Below, piece by piece: positions 52,001 to 61,246 of a stretch of 64,000 bases of DNA. The first letter of the stretch is position 1. Each line of letters starts with the position of its first letter. The stretch comes from Clostridium cuniculi (GTDB lineage Bacteria > Bacillota > Clostridia > Clostridiales > Clostridiaceae): positions 53,991 through 117,990 of the forward strand of contig NZ_SMUS01000011.1 of the NCBI RefSeq assembly GCF_004353185.1, given 5' to 3'. The translations under genes and the position numbers were made by a program. The notes under the pieces were generated by a model. That model was not told the DNA's origin and made no database searches. It saw only the letters and a list, made by a program, of their open reading frames with translations.

Positions 52001-52286
52001 TTATATATTAGAAATCAATGATAAGTATACGCCTAGAATCAAAGTTCACAGAATAGATACGGGGAATATTATAGAATACAAGATAAGCAGAAGAATTTAC
52101 AAAGGGTTAAATGAAGATGATTTAATATACATATATGGGACAGAAGAGAAGATAGGAAGTAAAAAGGTTGGAGAAAAATTAGACACAAAAACAGGTAAAA
52201 TGAAACCTATATTTGAAAAAGATCCTAACAAGATAGAGTTATGGATTTCGGAGTATGAATTAGTAAATACAAGATTATTAAAATAG
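49083..52286 (+). CDS. DNA polymerase III alpha subunit (C-family)
   Basis: 1067 residues, DnaE size. N-terminal PHP domain (LHLHTSLS, FSEHGN, GTDTHS), palm with SRGSCSGSFICYLLGIT and the catalytic Asp pair in MMDVDSDWFDED (about residues 400-409). The thumb/fingers include SFGSHPAGIIVS and QEQIMRWCVEF, later helix-hairpin-helix and OB regions. No exonuclease domain is fused. Replicates the element independently of host DnaE/PolC. ATG 49083 is 8 bases after GGAGG; a TTG at 49077 is too close. Confidence 0.93.
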   Translation: MENNYVKLHLHTSLSNLFTTMDSITNYKQFIDRAKECGMKAIAFSEHGNVCSWINKYNYCKENGIKYIHGVEAYITETLDEKIRDNKHCCLYALNLDGVYEINYLMSHKVACNRKDNHFYYNPRISLDELFNISDNIVVTSACIGGILGSSNVNMKNRFIEWLKNRKEGLAYLEIQHHETESQKRYNLEMLRLSKETGIPLIAGTDTHSLDSIRVDGTKVLQTSKNIKYNDDEESFDLTFKTYEELIKCYERQNVLPIDEVLEAIENTNKVADMVEGFELDKSIKYPKMYDNSLEVLKVKIREGLRYRRKYIKDIPKDVLNDRINSELKTIKQVGAVDFILLEEYVKRNARINGIYPGYSRGSCSGSFICYLLGITEINSIKFGMNFFRFINPNRVSMMDVDSDWFDEDKEWVQHFLLEDEKFNASYIVTYNTIAFKGAARDVGRAFKVPSHLVDEISNSADDEEALAKLRIEHEDLFKYIDILKGTVVSFGSHPAGIIVSDRDIAREIGTITLSTNDYPVSCCDMKEVDSCNWVKLDCLGLANMGVINKCCEMAGIERLTPDNVDLEDENVWMSIAKDNRSIFQWESKMAQGILENMFSDETLNRIKSHTDNFSYLKWFSFGNGLLRPSCASFRDEASLGIAYDNGLEEINSFLSSTLGRLTFQEQIMRWCVEFCGYSEAESDSVRRAIAKKKGTEQLLPEIERRFIETCNKKYGTPISKLKEVVKPFLQVIIDASEYGFSENHSDPYSMIGYILGYLRYYYPVEYIASSLNAFSDNKYKEKRAEVTQMAKDMNIVIKPPKFRYSKAEYLANKVDKSIYKGVGSISYLNYTVADELYELRNNKYDSFVDLLKDLDSTSINSRQLDILIRLDFFSKFGKSKKLIKIVKLYNEIVTKKQFKKDKLPYGISSDIFRKYSDKETDKMFKDVNVIKLVSDITKQIPDKDITLSAKLKAQKDYLGYIDYENEDLKNYGYILEINDKYTPRIKVHRIDTGNIIEYKISRRIYKGLNEDDLIYIYGTEEKIGSKKVGEKLDTKTGKMKPIFEKDPNKIELWISEYELVNTRLLK

Positions 52287-52299
52287 GAGTTGATAATAT

Positions 52300-54519
52300 A
52301 TGAATGACGATAATGTATTTATATTTAAAGCGACAATAAAAAAATGTAGATATAATAGTGAGGAATTTAAAATTTATGTAGCAGATATAAATGAGACTAA
52401 ATACAAAGATGTAAAACTAAATAGTGCTGGTCAATTAATATTAACAGGGAATATGCCTAATTTAATACCAGATATAGAATATGAGTTTACTGCTAAGAAA
52501 GAGTACAATACTAAATTTGGAGTACAATATAAAGTTATAAGTCTAAGGAGGGACTTAAATAATGATGAATTTTCTTCTAGAAAGTTCTTAAATGAAATAT
52601 TAACTGAGAAGCAAACAAACACATTATTAGAGGTTTATCCTAATATAATAAAGATGATAATGAATGGTGAATATGTAGATTTGTCAAAGACAAAGGGCAT
52701 AAAAGAAAAGACTTTTGAAGATATAAGAACAAAGATAATAGAAAACTATGTCCTTATATCATTGGTGGATAAATATGGTGGAACATTGTCTATGAGTATA
52801 ATTAAAAAGTTATATGATAAATACAACGATGTTAGAACTATAGAAAAGAAATTAAATGAGAACCCATACAAAGCGTTATGCGATATTAGTAGAGTAGGTT
52901 TTAAAAGTGCAGACGCTATATTGCAAAAATTAGAATCAGATAAAAAAATATTATTTCATGAACCATTAGTAACTTCTGTAAGTAGAATGTATTCTTGTAT
53001 AGAATATGTTTTGCAGCAAGAGGAGTTGAAGGGGAATAGTTGTATTGTATTAAAGAACTTAAGAAGTGAATGTGATAAATTAACACCAGAATGTATTCAT
53101 CATTTTGTAGAATGTATAAAGAGTAATGATGATAAAGTATACGTGGATATGGAGAATAAGTTGGTTGGGCTTAGAAACACTCGAAATAAGGAATTATACA
53201 TATATAACAAGCTTGATAAAATGCAACAAAATTATAAAATATGGAGTTGTGAATCAGAAGCATATAGGGGAGTTGGAGAATTTAGTTTAACTGATGAACA
53301 ATTGCATACTATAGATATGATATGCAATAATGGAGTTGGGATTCTAACGGCGGCAGGAGGCTCAGGAAAATCAGCAAGTGTCCAAGCTTTGGTTGAGATG
53401 TGTGACGATAAAAAATTAACATATAAAATGATGACACCTACAGGAGCTTCTTCTAAAGTATTATCTCAATATAGTAAGAAGGAATGTAGTACAATTCATA
53501 GGGGGCTAGGTTTTGGAAAAGGAGAAAACGGTGGTTTTGAATTTAATGAAGAAAATAAAATATCAGGGGATTTAGTTATAATAGACGAATTCTCTATGTG
53601 TGATATAAATTTATTTTATAATTTATTAAAGGCGATAGATGAAGAAAAGACAAAGTTATTATTAGTATTTGATCCGTACCAATTACCAAGTGTAGGTGTA
53701 GGAAATTTAGCGCAGGACTTATTAACTTCAGGTAGAATACCTGTGAATAGGCTTACAAAGATATTCAGATATGGCGAAGGTGGTCTTATGAATATAGCAA
53801 CTTCTATAAGAAATAGTCAACAATTCTTAGTGCCACCGTTAAGTAAATACACTAAGGTATTCGGAGATAATAAAGATTTTGTATATTTTGAAAAGCAAGA
53901 AAAGCAAATATTAGACGGAATTGTTTATGTGTACAAGAACTTGTTGTCAAAAGGATATAGTATAGATGATATAATGGTATTAACAGCTCAAAACAAAGGA
54001 AATTATGGAACAGTTGCATTCAATAAACTTATACAATCTTTAATACAAAAAGGAAAGGGAAATCATTTCATCATGAGAGGAGATACAAAATTCTTCTTAG
54101 ATGATAAGGTTATTCAGGTTAAGAATAATTATAAGCCTAAGTTATCCGAGTTGAATAAGAGTTCAGAAACAGCTATATTTAATGGAAATACAGGTATAGT
54201 AACTAAGGTTTGCTATGATAAGATAGAGGTTACATTTGATGATAATCTTGTTATAGAATATGAAAAAGAAGATTTAGATCAATTAGAACTAGGTTACTGT
54301 ATAACAATACATAAGAGCCAAGGTTCGGCAGCTAAACAAGTTATAGTTGTAGCACCTAGACAGCATGCTTTTAATTTAAATTCAAATCTTCTTTATGTAG
54401 GAGTAACTAGAAGCAAAGAAAGATGTTTTATGATTGGTAATATAACAACAATTAATAGTGCCATTAAAAAGAAAGAGAATTTATTAAGAAAAACATGGGC
54501 AAACGCGTTCTATAATTAA
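52300..54519 (+). CDS. RecD2-like superfamily 1B helicase
   Basis: 739 residues. N-terminal OB-like and helix-hairpin-helix regions (DISRVGFKSADAIL). Walker A GILTAAGGSGKSAS (about residue 347-360), Walker B LVIIDEFSMCD, LVFDPYQLPSVGVG (motif III) and GYCITIHKSQGSAAKQVIVV (motif V, the RecD/TraA signature). RecD2 helicases unwind 5' to 3' and work without RecBC. It follows the polymerase by 13 bases. AGGAG site. Confidence 0.9.
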   Translation: MNDDNVFIFKATIKKCRYNSEEFKIYVADINETKYKDVKLNSAGQLILTGNMPNLIPDIEYEFTAKKEYNTKFGVQYKVISLRRDLNNDEFSSRKFLNEILTEKQTNTLLEVYPNIIKMIMNGEYVDLSKTKGIKEKTFEDIRTKIIENYVLISLVDKYGGTLSMSIIKKLYDKYNDVRTIEKKLNENPYKALCDISRVGFKSADAILQKLESDKKILFHEPLVTSVSRMYSCIEYVLQQEELKGNSCIVLKNLRSECDKLTPECIHHFVECIKSNDDKVYVDMENKLVGLRNTRNKELYIYNKLDKMQQNYKIWSCESEAYRGVGEFSLTDEQLHTIDMICNNGVGILTAAGGSGKSASVQALVEMCDDKKLTYKMMTPTGASSKVLSQYSKKECSTIHRGLGFGKGENGGFEFNEENKISGDLVIIDEFSMCDINLFYNLLKAIDEEKTKLLLVFDPYQLPSVGVGNLAQDLLTSGRIPVNRLTKIFRYGEGGLMNIATSIRNSQQFLVPPLSKYTKVFGDNKDFVYFEKQEKQILDGIVYVYKNLLSKGYSIDDIMVLTAQNKGNYGTVAFNKLIQSLIQKGKGNHFIMRGDTKFFLDDKVIQVKNNYKPKLSELNKSSETAIFNGNTGIVTKVCYDKIEVTFDDNLVIEYEKEDLDQLELGYCITIHKSQGSAAKQVIVVAPRQHAFNLNSNLLYVGVTRSKERCFMIGNITTINSAIKKKENLLRKTWANAFYN

Positions 54520-54585
54520 GTAGAAAAGCCAATAATTTATATAAAAGTCTAGTTTTATAAAAATTAAAATAATAGGAGTGATTAA

Positions 54586-55248
54586 ATGAAATATGTAATG
54601 AGTGATATACATGGTTGTTACGATGAATTTATAAATATGTTAGAGTTAATTAACTTTAATGAAGGTGATGAACTTTATATATTGGGAGATATATTTGATA
54701 GAGGAGATAAACCAATACAGATATTGGATTATATAATATCTCATAAGAATATTCATCTAATAAAAGGGAATCATGAGAAATTCTTTGAAGAGTTTTACGA
54801 ATCAGGTGATGCACAATTATGGTATTATAATGGTGGTAATACAACTCATGAAGGAATAGTACATCAACCTTATTATTATGCTGATACATTATATAAGTAT
54901 ATTAAGAAACTACCTTATATAAAAGTAGTGGATAAATTTATACTAACACACGCAGGAGTTTATTTTCCTAGTAACTACGAAGAGTTAATCATTGATGAAT
55001 TTATAGAGTTACAAGAAGAAGAGTTTTGTTTATGGGATAGAAGTAATATAGGGAATGAGAAGAAGTTTAAAGATTATACAATTATAGTAGGTCATAGTCC
55101 TGTGCAATCAATAACTAATAATTGTGATGATGTTAAGCTATTGCATAGAAATGGAACTATTTATATTGATTGTGGATGTGTATTTAAGAGAGCAAATGGT
55201 AAATTAGCTTGTTTGTGCTTAGATACTATGGAAGAATTTTATATCTAA
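54586..55248 (+). CDS. Metallophosphatase (PP1/Ap4A-hydrolase-like)
   Basis: 220 residues with all five motifs of calcineurin-like phosphatases: SDIHGCYDEF, LGDIFDRGDKP, KGNHEKF, LTHAGVYF and VGHSPV. The family includes phage lambda-type protein phosphatase and symmetric Ap4A hydrolases; the sequence does not separate them. AGGAGTG site; followed by a terminator. Confidence 0.85.
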   Translation: MKYVMSDIHGCYDEFINMLELINFNEGDELYILGDIFDRGDKPIQILDYIISHKNIHLIKGNHEKFFEEFYESGDAQLWYYNGGNTTHEGIVHQPYYYADTLYKYIKKLPYIKVVDKFILTHAGVYFPSNYEELIIDEFIELQEEEFCLWDRSNIGNEKKFKDYTIIVGHSPVQSITNNCDDVKLLHRNGTIYIDCGCVFKRANGKLACLCLDTMEEFYI

Positions 55249-55252
55249 TTTC

Positions 55253-55283
55253 AAGGCAGCTTAACGGCTGTCTTTTCTTTTTA
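55253..55283 (+). terminator. Terminator after phosphatase gene
   Basis: GGCAGC/GCTGTC stem with one wobble, loop TTAACG, long T-rich tail. Confidence 0.8.
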
Positions 55284-55313
55284 AAATTTTTAAATATAAA
55301 TTAATAAAATATG

Positions 55314-55343
55314 TTGACAAAAACAAGAAAGATATGGTAATAT
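55314..55343 (+). promoter_or_regulatory. Promoter of the 55.4-61.4 kb operon
   Basis: TTGACA, 18-base spacer, extended -10 TGGTAATAT, with ATATAAATTAATAAAAT upstream. Confidence 0.8.
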
Positions 55344-55362
55344 AATATCAGGAGGTGAGAGA

Positions 55363-55665
55363 ATGACTGCAAATGAGTTATTTGAAATTATAGCAGAACA
55401 TTTTGATTATAACAAGAAAGAAATAATAACAAATGTAAATGAATTATTATTTAGTATTCATGAAGATCCAAAGAAGTTTGAATATGAGTTAGACAAGGCA
55501 AAAGAAGATTATGCATTAGATGACGAACCAGTTTGTCCTTCTTGTGGTGAAAACCTAACTGTGATAAATGAATTGGATGAAGATAGAGGAGAATATCAAG
55601 GATTTCCAGCTAATGAACATATGGTGTTAATAGGATGTGAAGATTGTTCATACATATTAAATTAA
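55363..55665 (+). CDS. Small zinc-ribbon protein, 100 aa
   Basis: 100 residues: helical N-terminal, then VCPSCGENL and IGCEDCSYI, a zinc ribbon. AGGAGGTG site. Unknown role. Confidence 0.65.
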   Translation: MTANELFEIIAEHFDYNKKEIITNVNELLFSIHEDPKKFEYELDKAKEDYALDDEPVCPSCGENLTVINELDEDRGEYQGFPANEHMVLIGCEDCSYILN

Positions 55666-55693
55666 TAAAAAATTAATAAAATAAAGGGGTGGT

Positions 55694-56272
55694 TTGATAC
55701 TAAGAAGACTGTCGTGGGTTTGTAGTTTATTATTCTTAACATCTACAAGTATAATTAACTATCCTACCCCAACCTTTGCAGCAAGGCAACTAATTGATGT
55801 CGATTTGTACGAATTTAAAAATTGTAGAAATATATTAAGCGACCGAGACTTAAAGTTAAAGGAGTTAGAAATTCAAAAACAGAGAGAATTGGAATTAGAA
55901 CAAGAGAGATTAAGACAAGAAGAGTTAGAAAGACAAAGAATTGAAGAAGAAAAGAATAAAATTGAATGGATTGAATTTGAATTAACATTTTACACTTCGC
56001 TACCTTCTGAAAATGGAGGATACACAGTAACATGTTTAGGTGAAGAACTTCAGTACGGAATGGTAGCTAACAATGTTCTCGATTTAGGAACGGAAATATA
56101 TTTAGATGGATGGGGTGCATTTACCAATTCAGATAGAGGAGGGAGTAATTTTAATACAATAAACAGATTAGATGTTCTAATTGAAAGAAACTACGGAGAA
56201 AGCGATAACGAATATTCAAAGAGAGTTAACAGCATGGGAAGAGTTAAAGTTATGGGGTATATAGTTAAATAA
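55694..56272 (+). CDS. Exported 3D-domain protein (RlpA/MltA-like barrel)
   Basis: 192 residues, TTG start behind AGGGGTGG. A signal peptide (LSWVCSLLFLTSTSIINY, TFAAR) is followed by a charged coiled coil (about 50-88) and then a 3D domain: LTFYTSLPSENGGYT, LGTEIYLDGWGAFTNSDRGG, and RLDVLIERNYGES. The Asp residues are the 3D motif of lytic-transglycosylase-like barrels that act on peptidoglycan. Likely acts at the cell wall. Confidence 0.8.
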   Translation: MILRRLSWVCSLLFLTSTSIINYPTPTFAARQLIDVDLYEFKNCRNILSDRDLKLKELEIQKQRELELEQERLRQEELERQRIEEEKNKIEWIEFELTFYTSLPSENGGYTVTCLGEELQYGMVANNVLDLGTEIYLDGWGAFTNSDRGGSNFNTINRLDVLIERNYGESDNEYSKRVNSMGRVKVMGYIVK

Positions 56273-56283
56273 AGGAGGTAAAT

Positions 56284-56514
56284 ATGGATAACTACACAAG
56301 AATGTTAGAACTTATGGACAAAGAAGAGTGTAAGGAATTACTTAATTATATATTACAAGACACAGTAGAGCATATAGGACTTCGTGTAATTACAAATAAG
56401 AATACAAAATTTACAAAAAAAGATTTAGAAGAGATAGAATATTGTCAAAATGGTTACAGATTTATTAAAAATTTATTAAAAACTTATAAAGATGAAAGGA
56501 AACAAGTGTATTAG
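56284..56514 (+). CDS. Small protein, 76 aa
   Basis: 76 residues, helical (RMLELMDKEECKELLNYIL). AAGGAGG site. Unrecognised. Confidence 0.6.
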   Translation: MDNYTRMLELMDKEECKELLNYILQDTVEHIGLRVITNKNTKFTKKDLEEIEYCQNGYRFIKNLLKTYKDERKQVY

Positions 56515-56556
56515 CAATGTTGCTAAAATTGATTGTATTGCAAAAGGGGTAAAATT

Positions 56557-56775
56557 ATGGAAGATTTAATTAAACAAGATCAGTTAAAAGAAGATAGAAG
56601 AAGAGTCAATCAATTCACTGCAGAGAGAATGGCAAGACAAAACAAAGATAATCTGCAAGAGAGATTAAAAGATTTATTTGCAACGTATCTCGATAGCGAT
56701 GAGTGTAGATTTATGAGATTTTCACAACTAGAGGATTTAAGGAAGTTTTATGTATACATAAAGGAAAATTTATAA
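56557..56775 (+). CDS. Small helical protein, 72 aa
   Basis: 72 residues, two charged helices (KEDRRRVNQFTAERMARQN). ATG 56557 follows AAAAGGGG; an ATG at 56533 has no site. Unrecognised. Confidence 0.6.
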   Translation: MEDLIKQDQLKEDRRRVNQFTAERMARQNKDNLQERLKDLFATYLDSDECRFMRFSQLEDLRKFYVYIKENL

Positions 56776-56853
56776 AATAGCAATTTTATTAAACTGAACG
56801 ATGTGAATCAGCCAGTCAAATATATAAATTAATATAATAAAGGAGTTGTTTGA

Positions 56854-59235
56854 ATGATTAAAGTAATTAAAAGAGATGGAAGACTAAAAGAAATGGATTT
56901 TTCAAGAATAGAAAGGGCTATAGATAATGCTTTCATAGAAGTATATTCTGAAGGACAAGATTATACTAATAAAATCAATAAAGTATTAATGAACATTTCA
57001 GATACTATTTTAAGCCTAAATGAAAATGCAGTCGGAGTTGAGGAAATTCAAGATATAATAGTTGATGAACTTGCTGTTATTGATAAAGATGTTGCTAAAG
57101 CATATCAAAACTATAGAGCGGAAAGAACTTTTGAAAGAGAAAAAAGAAGTGTGGCAAATAAGGAAATTGATGATATTATAAATTCTACATCAGAAGAAAC
57201 TACTTCAAATGGCAATGTTGATGGAAGCAAAATTCAATCTATAAGAGCATTAGTTGCAAATGTATTTACTAGAAACTATGCAAGATATAAATATATACCT
57301 AAAGATATACAAAAGAAACAAAGGAAAGAAATGTATATTCATGACGAACAATATTTTGGATTACCTTTTTACAATTGCTGTAATGCTGAATGGCAAGATA
57401 TGTTTGCAACTGGATTTGATTTAGGCACTACAAGAATAGAAACTCCTAAATCTTTAGCAACAGCGGTAAATGTATTAACACAAGTTGCGAGCCATATAAG
57501 TTCTAATTCATTTGGTGGAACTACTTTTGGAAACTTAGGAAGTGGGTTATTGCCTTATGCAAAGATGAGTTTACAAAAACATAAAGATGTTGCGAATTTA
57601 TTTGTATCACCTGAAAAAAGAGAGGAATATGCATGGAATAGATTAGAAAAGGAGATTGAAGATTCTATGCAATCCTTAGAATATGAAGTTCAGACTTTGG
57701 TTACCAGTCGAGGAGAAACGCCATTTTTGACATTAGGGTTAGATTGTGCTAAAGAAGAATATTCTGAAGAAGATAGAAAAATACATAATATGATAATAAC
57801 AGCAATTCTAAATCAAAGATTGAAAGGATTAACTGGTGGAGTTACTCCTGTTTTCCCAAAATTAGTTTTTCAATTAAAAGATGGAGTAAATTTAAATCCA
57901 GGTGAAAAAGATTATGAATTATTTAAACTTGCTGTAAAAGTAAGTGCAAATCGTCAATATCCTGATTATATAATGAGTGATAGATTGACTGAAATAATTG
58001 GTGGAATAAAGTTCCCTATGGGTAAATAATACTGCTCATATAAAATCCCACTCAAATCGGTGAAACCTAAGTCGAAAGATATGGCAATACCGAGTCGAAG
58101 GACTATGGTGACATAGTAAAGATGTAGAGACTTCGCAGAAGGTTTTGTAGACCAATATGTGTAAGTTAGTATTAACTAGCTTAATGTGGGAGATATATCT
58201 TTAGAGTAACTACAAACAAACTCTTGTGAAAAAGGTATATCAAGGTATAGTCCATGCTTATAGAAATATAAGAACAACATGTGTAGATCATTCAAATATG
58301 ATGGAAAATTCAATTGGGGAGTTGTATCAATTAACATCGTTAGATTAGCAATCATGGCAAAAGGAAATGAAGAGAAATTCTTTGAATTACTTCAAGAACA
58401 ATTAGATGATTGTGAGAGATTATTCAATATAAGATACAACATATTAAAAAACGTAAAAGCAAAACAAGCGCCTATATTATATATGAGTGGAGCTATTGCT
58501 AGACTAAATTCAGAAGATACAATAGAGAGACTTTTATATAAAGATTGGAGTTCGATATCTATTGGATATGTGGGATTACATAATTGCCTAAAGGCTTTAT
58601 ACGGAGAAGGTCTTGAAAATCAAAATATGGACATAGTTAAAAAAGGTGCAAAGATAATGCAATATATGAGAGATTTCTGCGATAGAAAGAAAGAAGAAAC
58701 AGGCCTTGGATTCTCTTTATATGGAACTCCAGCAGAGACATTAGCAACTAAATTCTGTGAAGAAGATGTAAAAGACTTTGGATTAATAGAAGGTGTTAAT
58801 GACAATGGATATTACGAAAATTCATTCCACTATCCGTCTAATAGCTTAATCTCACCATTTGAGAAGTTAGATTTAGAAGATTCTTTATCAAGAATATCTT
58901 CTGGCGGATGCATCAACTTTATAGAACTTGGAGATATGAGAAATAATCTTGAAGCAATGGAAGATATAATTAGGTACGCTTATACTAAAGCACACTTCTT
59001 AGGAATATCTTCGATATCTGATAAATGTTTAAAATGTGGATATGATGGTGAAATATTTACAAAACAAAACAGCGATTTTGATTTCCAATGCCCAAACTGT
59101 AAGAATGAAGATCCTATGACATTAAGTATAATTCGAAAATTATGTGGTTATTGTGGAAGCATATTCGAAAGGCCTACAGTGAAAGGGAAGATGAAGGAGA
59201 TTAAGAATAGAGTAAATCATAAGGGGTGTAATTAA
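56854..59235 (+). CDS. nrdD: Anaerobic (class III) ribonucleotide reductase, split by a group I intron
   Basis: Exons 56854-58023 and 58282-59235 join to 707 residues, normal NrdD length. ATP-cone at the N-terminus (IKVIKRDGRLKEMDFSRIERA), catalytic domain with FYNCCNAEW, and the active-site PMG/CRSF sequence formed across the splice. The C-terminal has a four-Cys zinc site (CLKCGYDG, CPNCKNE) and the glycyl-radical loop RKLCGYCGS. Unspliced mRNA would end at residue 391. Reduces NTPs to dNTPs without oxygen, fitting an anaerobic host. nrdG overlaps its stop. Confidence 0.92.
58024..58281 (+). ncRNA. Group I self-splicing intron in nrdD, 258 nt, no internal ORF
   Basis: 5' exon ends in T and the intron ends in G. 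The 5' splice-site sequence TATGGGT (58017-58023) pairs with the guide GCTCATA (58034-58040), giving a P1 helix with the required T-G wobble at the cut. Core pieces typical of group I introns are present: GATGTAGAGACTT (58121-58133) and AAGGTATAGTCC (58242-58253). Joining restores the conserved Met-Gly-Cys-Arg. The insertion point is directly before the catalytic Cys codon. Confidence 0.9.
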
Positions 59236-59747
59236 TGAATTATTCAAAGATTTGCTTTGATGATACGGTCAATGGAAATGGATTTAGAACCTCGCTTTTT
59301 GTAAGTGGGTGTTCTAAACACCCTAAATGTGAGGGGTGTTGGAATAAGGATTTATGGTCGCATTCTTACGGTAAAAAATATACAAATGAGACGGAAATAC
59401 AAATATTAAATAGCTTATCTAAGCCTTGGGTGAAGGGATTATCTATATTAGGTGGAGAACCAACAGATAATTTAGAAGATGGATGTCTTATAAGATTAGT
59501 TAAAAGATGCAAAGAATTATATCCAAACAAAACTATCTATTGTTGGTCAGGTTATACATTTGAAGAGTTGATAAAAGACGATTTATGTTTAGAATTTTTA
59601 CAATATATAGATATGCTGCGAGATGGTGAATATATAGATTCATTAAAAGATATAACTCAATATCTATCAGGCTCAAGCAATCAACGATATCTTGATGTAA
59701 AACAATCATTAAAAGAGGGTAAGTATATTAAATATAAATTTATGTAA
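59235..59747 (+). CDS. nrdG: Anaerobic ribonucleotide reductase activating enzyme
   Basis: 170 residues, radical-SAM. Cluster motif GCSKHPKCEGCWNKDLW (C-x5-C-x2-C, as in NrdG), LGGEPTDN (SAM-binding GGE) and YCWSGYTFEEL. It generates the glycyl radical on NrdD. Start overlaps the nrdD stop (TAATG). Confidence 0.92.
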   Translation: MNYSKICFDDTVNGNGFRTSLFVSGCSKHPKCEGCWNKDLWSHSYGKKYTNETEIQILNSLSKPWVKGLSILGGEPTDNLEDGCLIRLVKRCKELYPNKTIYCWSGYTFEELIKDDLCLEFLQYIDMLRDGEYIDSLKDITQYLSGSSNQRYLDVKQSLKEGKYIKYKFM

Positions 59748-59761
59748 ATTAACAAATTGAG

Positions 59762-60259
59762 GTGATTAGTATAGAGATAAAAGGATTCGAAGGAAGATAT
59801 GAGATATTCCAGGATTGTACAATAATTAGTTTACTTACAAATAAACCTATATGCCAATGGAAAGATAATGTTGGCTACCTGCAGGTCAAATTAAAGAAGA
59901 ATGGTAAAAATTATTATAAAAGAGTCCATAGATTAGTAGCTGAACATTTTATAGAAAATCCAAATAATTTACCACAAGTAAATCATATAGATGGTGATAA
60001 GACCAATAATAATATCAATAATTTAGAATGGACTAATAATAAGGCAAATACTAAACATGGGTATGATAATAACCTATATCATTCTAAGCATAGATGTATA
60101 GGAATAAAAGTATTTGATAAATATGGGAATTACCTAAATACATATAAATCAATTAGAGAAGCTGCAGATCAATTAAACATAAATAGAAAAACATTAAGCA
60201 GAATTTTATTTGATAGTAAAGTAAATAATTATAATTATTTATTCGAAGCAATATTATAA
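59762..60259 (+). CDS. HNH homing endonuclease with NUMOD4 and NUMOD1
   Basis: 165 residues. NUMOD4 (KGFEGRYEIFQD), HNH with VHRLVAEHFIENP and NHIDGDKTNNNINNLEWTNN, and a C-terminal NUMOD1 (KVFDKYGNYLNTYKSIREAADQL). A free-standing homing nuclease next to an intron-bearing nrdD. The start is odd: the GTG at 59762 lies inside the only ribosome site (GAGGTG), so initiation may occur at the ATA or ATT a few codons on. Confidence 0.85.
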   Translation: MISIEIKGFEGRYEIFQDCTIISLLTNKPICQWKDNVGYLQVKLKKNGKNYYKRVHRLVAEHFIENPNNLPQVNHIDGDKTNNNINNLEWTNNKANTKHGYDNNLYHSKHRCIGIKVFDKYGNYLNTYKSIREAADQLNINRKTLSRILFDSKVNNYNYLFEAIL

Positions 60260-60291
60260 TAAAAATTAATATATAAAAGGAGAGATTATTA

Positions 60292-60735
60292 ATGATTAAA
60301 TTTTTTACAATATTATTTTTAGTATATTACATATTTAGAGTATTTAACCCAAGCTTTATGGTAGGAACATTTAATAAATTAAATGAGGATTTTAAAAATT
60401 TTAACAATGCAAAAAATGATGAAGAAAGAGAAGAAATAGCAATAAATAGAATTGCTGCTATATTAGGTAGGTTAGTTTTACTATGTATCACTATAATTCC
60501 ATTAACTATAGCAGAGATTATATACATATTTTCGGCGGTACAATACGGAAGCAAAATAATAACTATAGCATTTATAATATGGTATTTCTTATTATTAGTC
60601 TTAGATATTATAATAAGTAAAACAAAAGAAGATAAATTTGAAAAAGTTAAGAGATTTAGTTTTAAAAGATTATTTATAAATGCAATTAACGTAGTTTATT
60701 TTGGCTATATGTATTATGTATTATTTTTAGTATAA
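60292..60735 (+). CDS. Multi-pass membrane protein, 147 aa
   Basis: 147 residues with about four hydrophobic segments and an acidic cytosolic loop (NNAKNDEEREEIA). AAAGGAG site and an AAATTAATATATAAAA leader element. Unrecognised. Confidence 0.65.
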   Translation: MIKFFTILFLVYYIFRVFNPSFMVGTFNKLNEDFKNFNNAKNDEEREEIAINRIAAILGRLVLLCITIIPLTIAEIIYIFSAVQYGSKIITIAFIIWYFLLLVLDIIISKTKEDKFEKVKRFSFKRLFINAINVVYFGYMYYVLFLV

Positions 60736-60756
60736 GAGATAAGGAGAGATTGAATT

Positions 60757-61245
60757 ATGAAATTAAGAGGATTTGAATTTATTACAATGGAACAAGCAAG
60801 AAAGGATTTTGGGGAAGACCTATCAATTGCAAAGCCTAAATTAGCGAAAAGAGGAACTAAATTGGCGGCTGGATATGATATCTATGCACCATATAACATT
60901 ATATTAGCTCCGGGTGAAGAAATTAATGTTCCTACAGGATTAAAAGCATATATGCAACCAGGAGAAGTATTAATGGCATTCCCTAGAAGTGGATTAGGGT
61001 TTAAATACTACTGTAGACTTGCCAATACAGTTGGAGTTATAGATGGAGATTATTATAACAATTCTAATAATGAAGGTCACATGTTTGTCAAATTAAGAAA
61101 TGAAGGAACAAAAGAAATGGTTATTAAACAAGGTGATGGAATGTGTCAAATGATTTTTATGCCCTTCCTTTTAGTAGATGGTGATAGTTTTGATAATGGC
61201 GAAGAAAGAAAAGGTGGATTTGGATCTACAACAGGGGTGAAATAA
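60757..61245 (+). CDS. dut: dUTPase
   Basis: 162 residues with all five trimeric dUTPase motifs: AAGYDIYAP (1), PRSGLGFKY (2), GVIDGDYY (3), RNEGTKEMVIKQGDGMCQMIF (4) and RKGGFGSTTGV (5). Converts dUTP to dUMP, keeping uracil out of the element's DNA. AAGGAG site; co-transcribed with nrdDG. Confidence 0.92.
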   Translation: MKLRGFEFITMEQARKDFGEDLSIAKPKLAKRGTKLAAGYDIYAPYNIILAPGEEINVPTGLKAYMQPGEVLMAFPRSGLGFKYYCRLANTVGVIDGDYYNNSNNEGHMFVKLRNEGTKEMVIKQGDGMCQMIFMPFLLVDGDSFDNGEERKGGFGSTTGVK

Positions 61246-61246
61246 T

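Noticed and set aside
56854..58029. nrdD read as truncated by a stop at 58029
   Set aside because: The stop lies six bases inside a group I intron with good P1 and core motifs; the joined exons give full-length NrdD.
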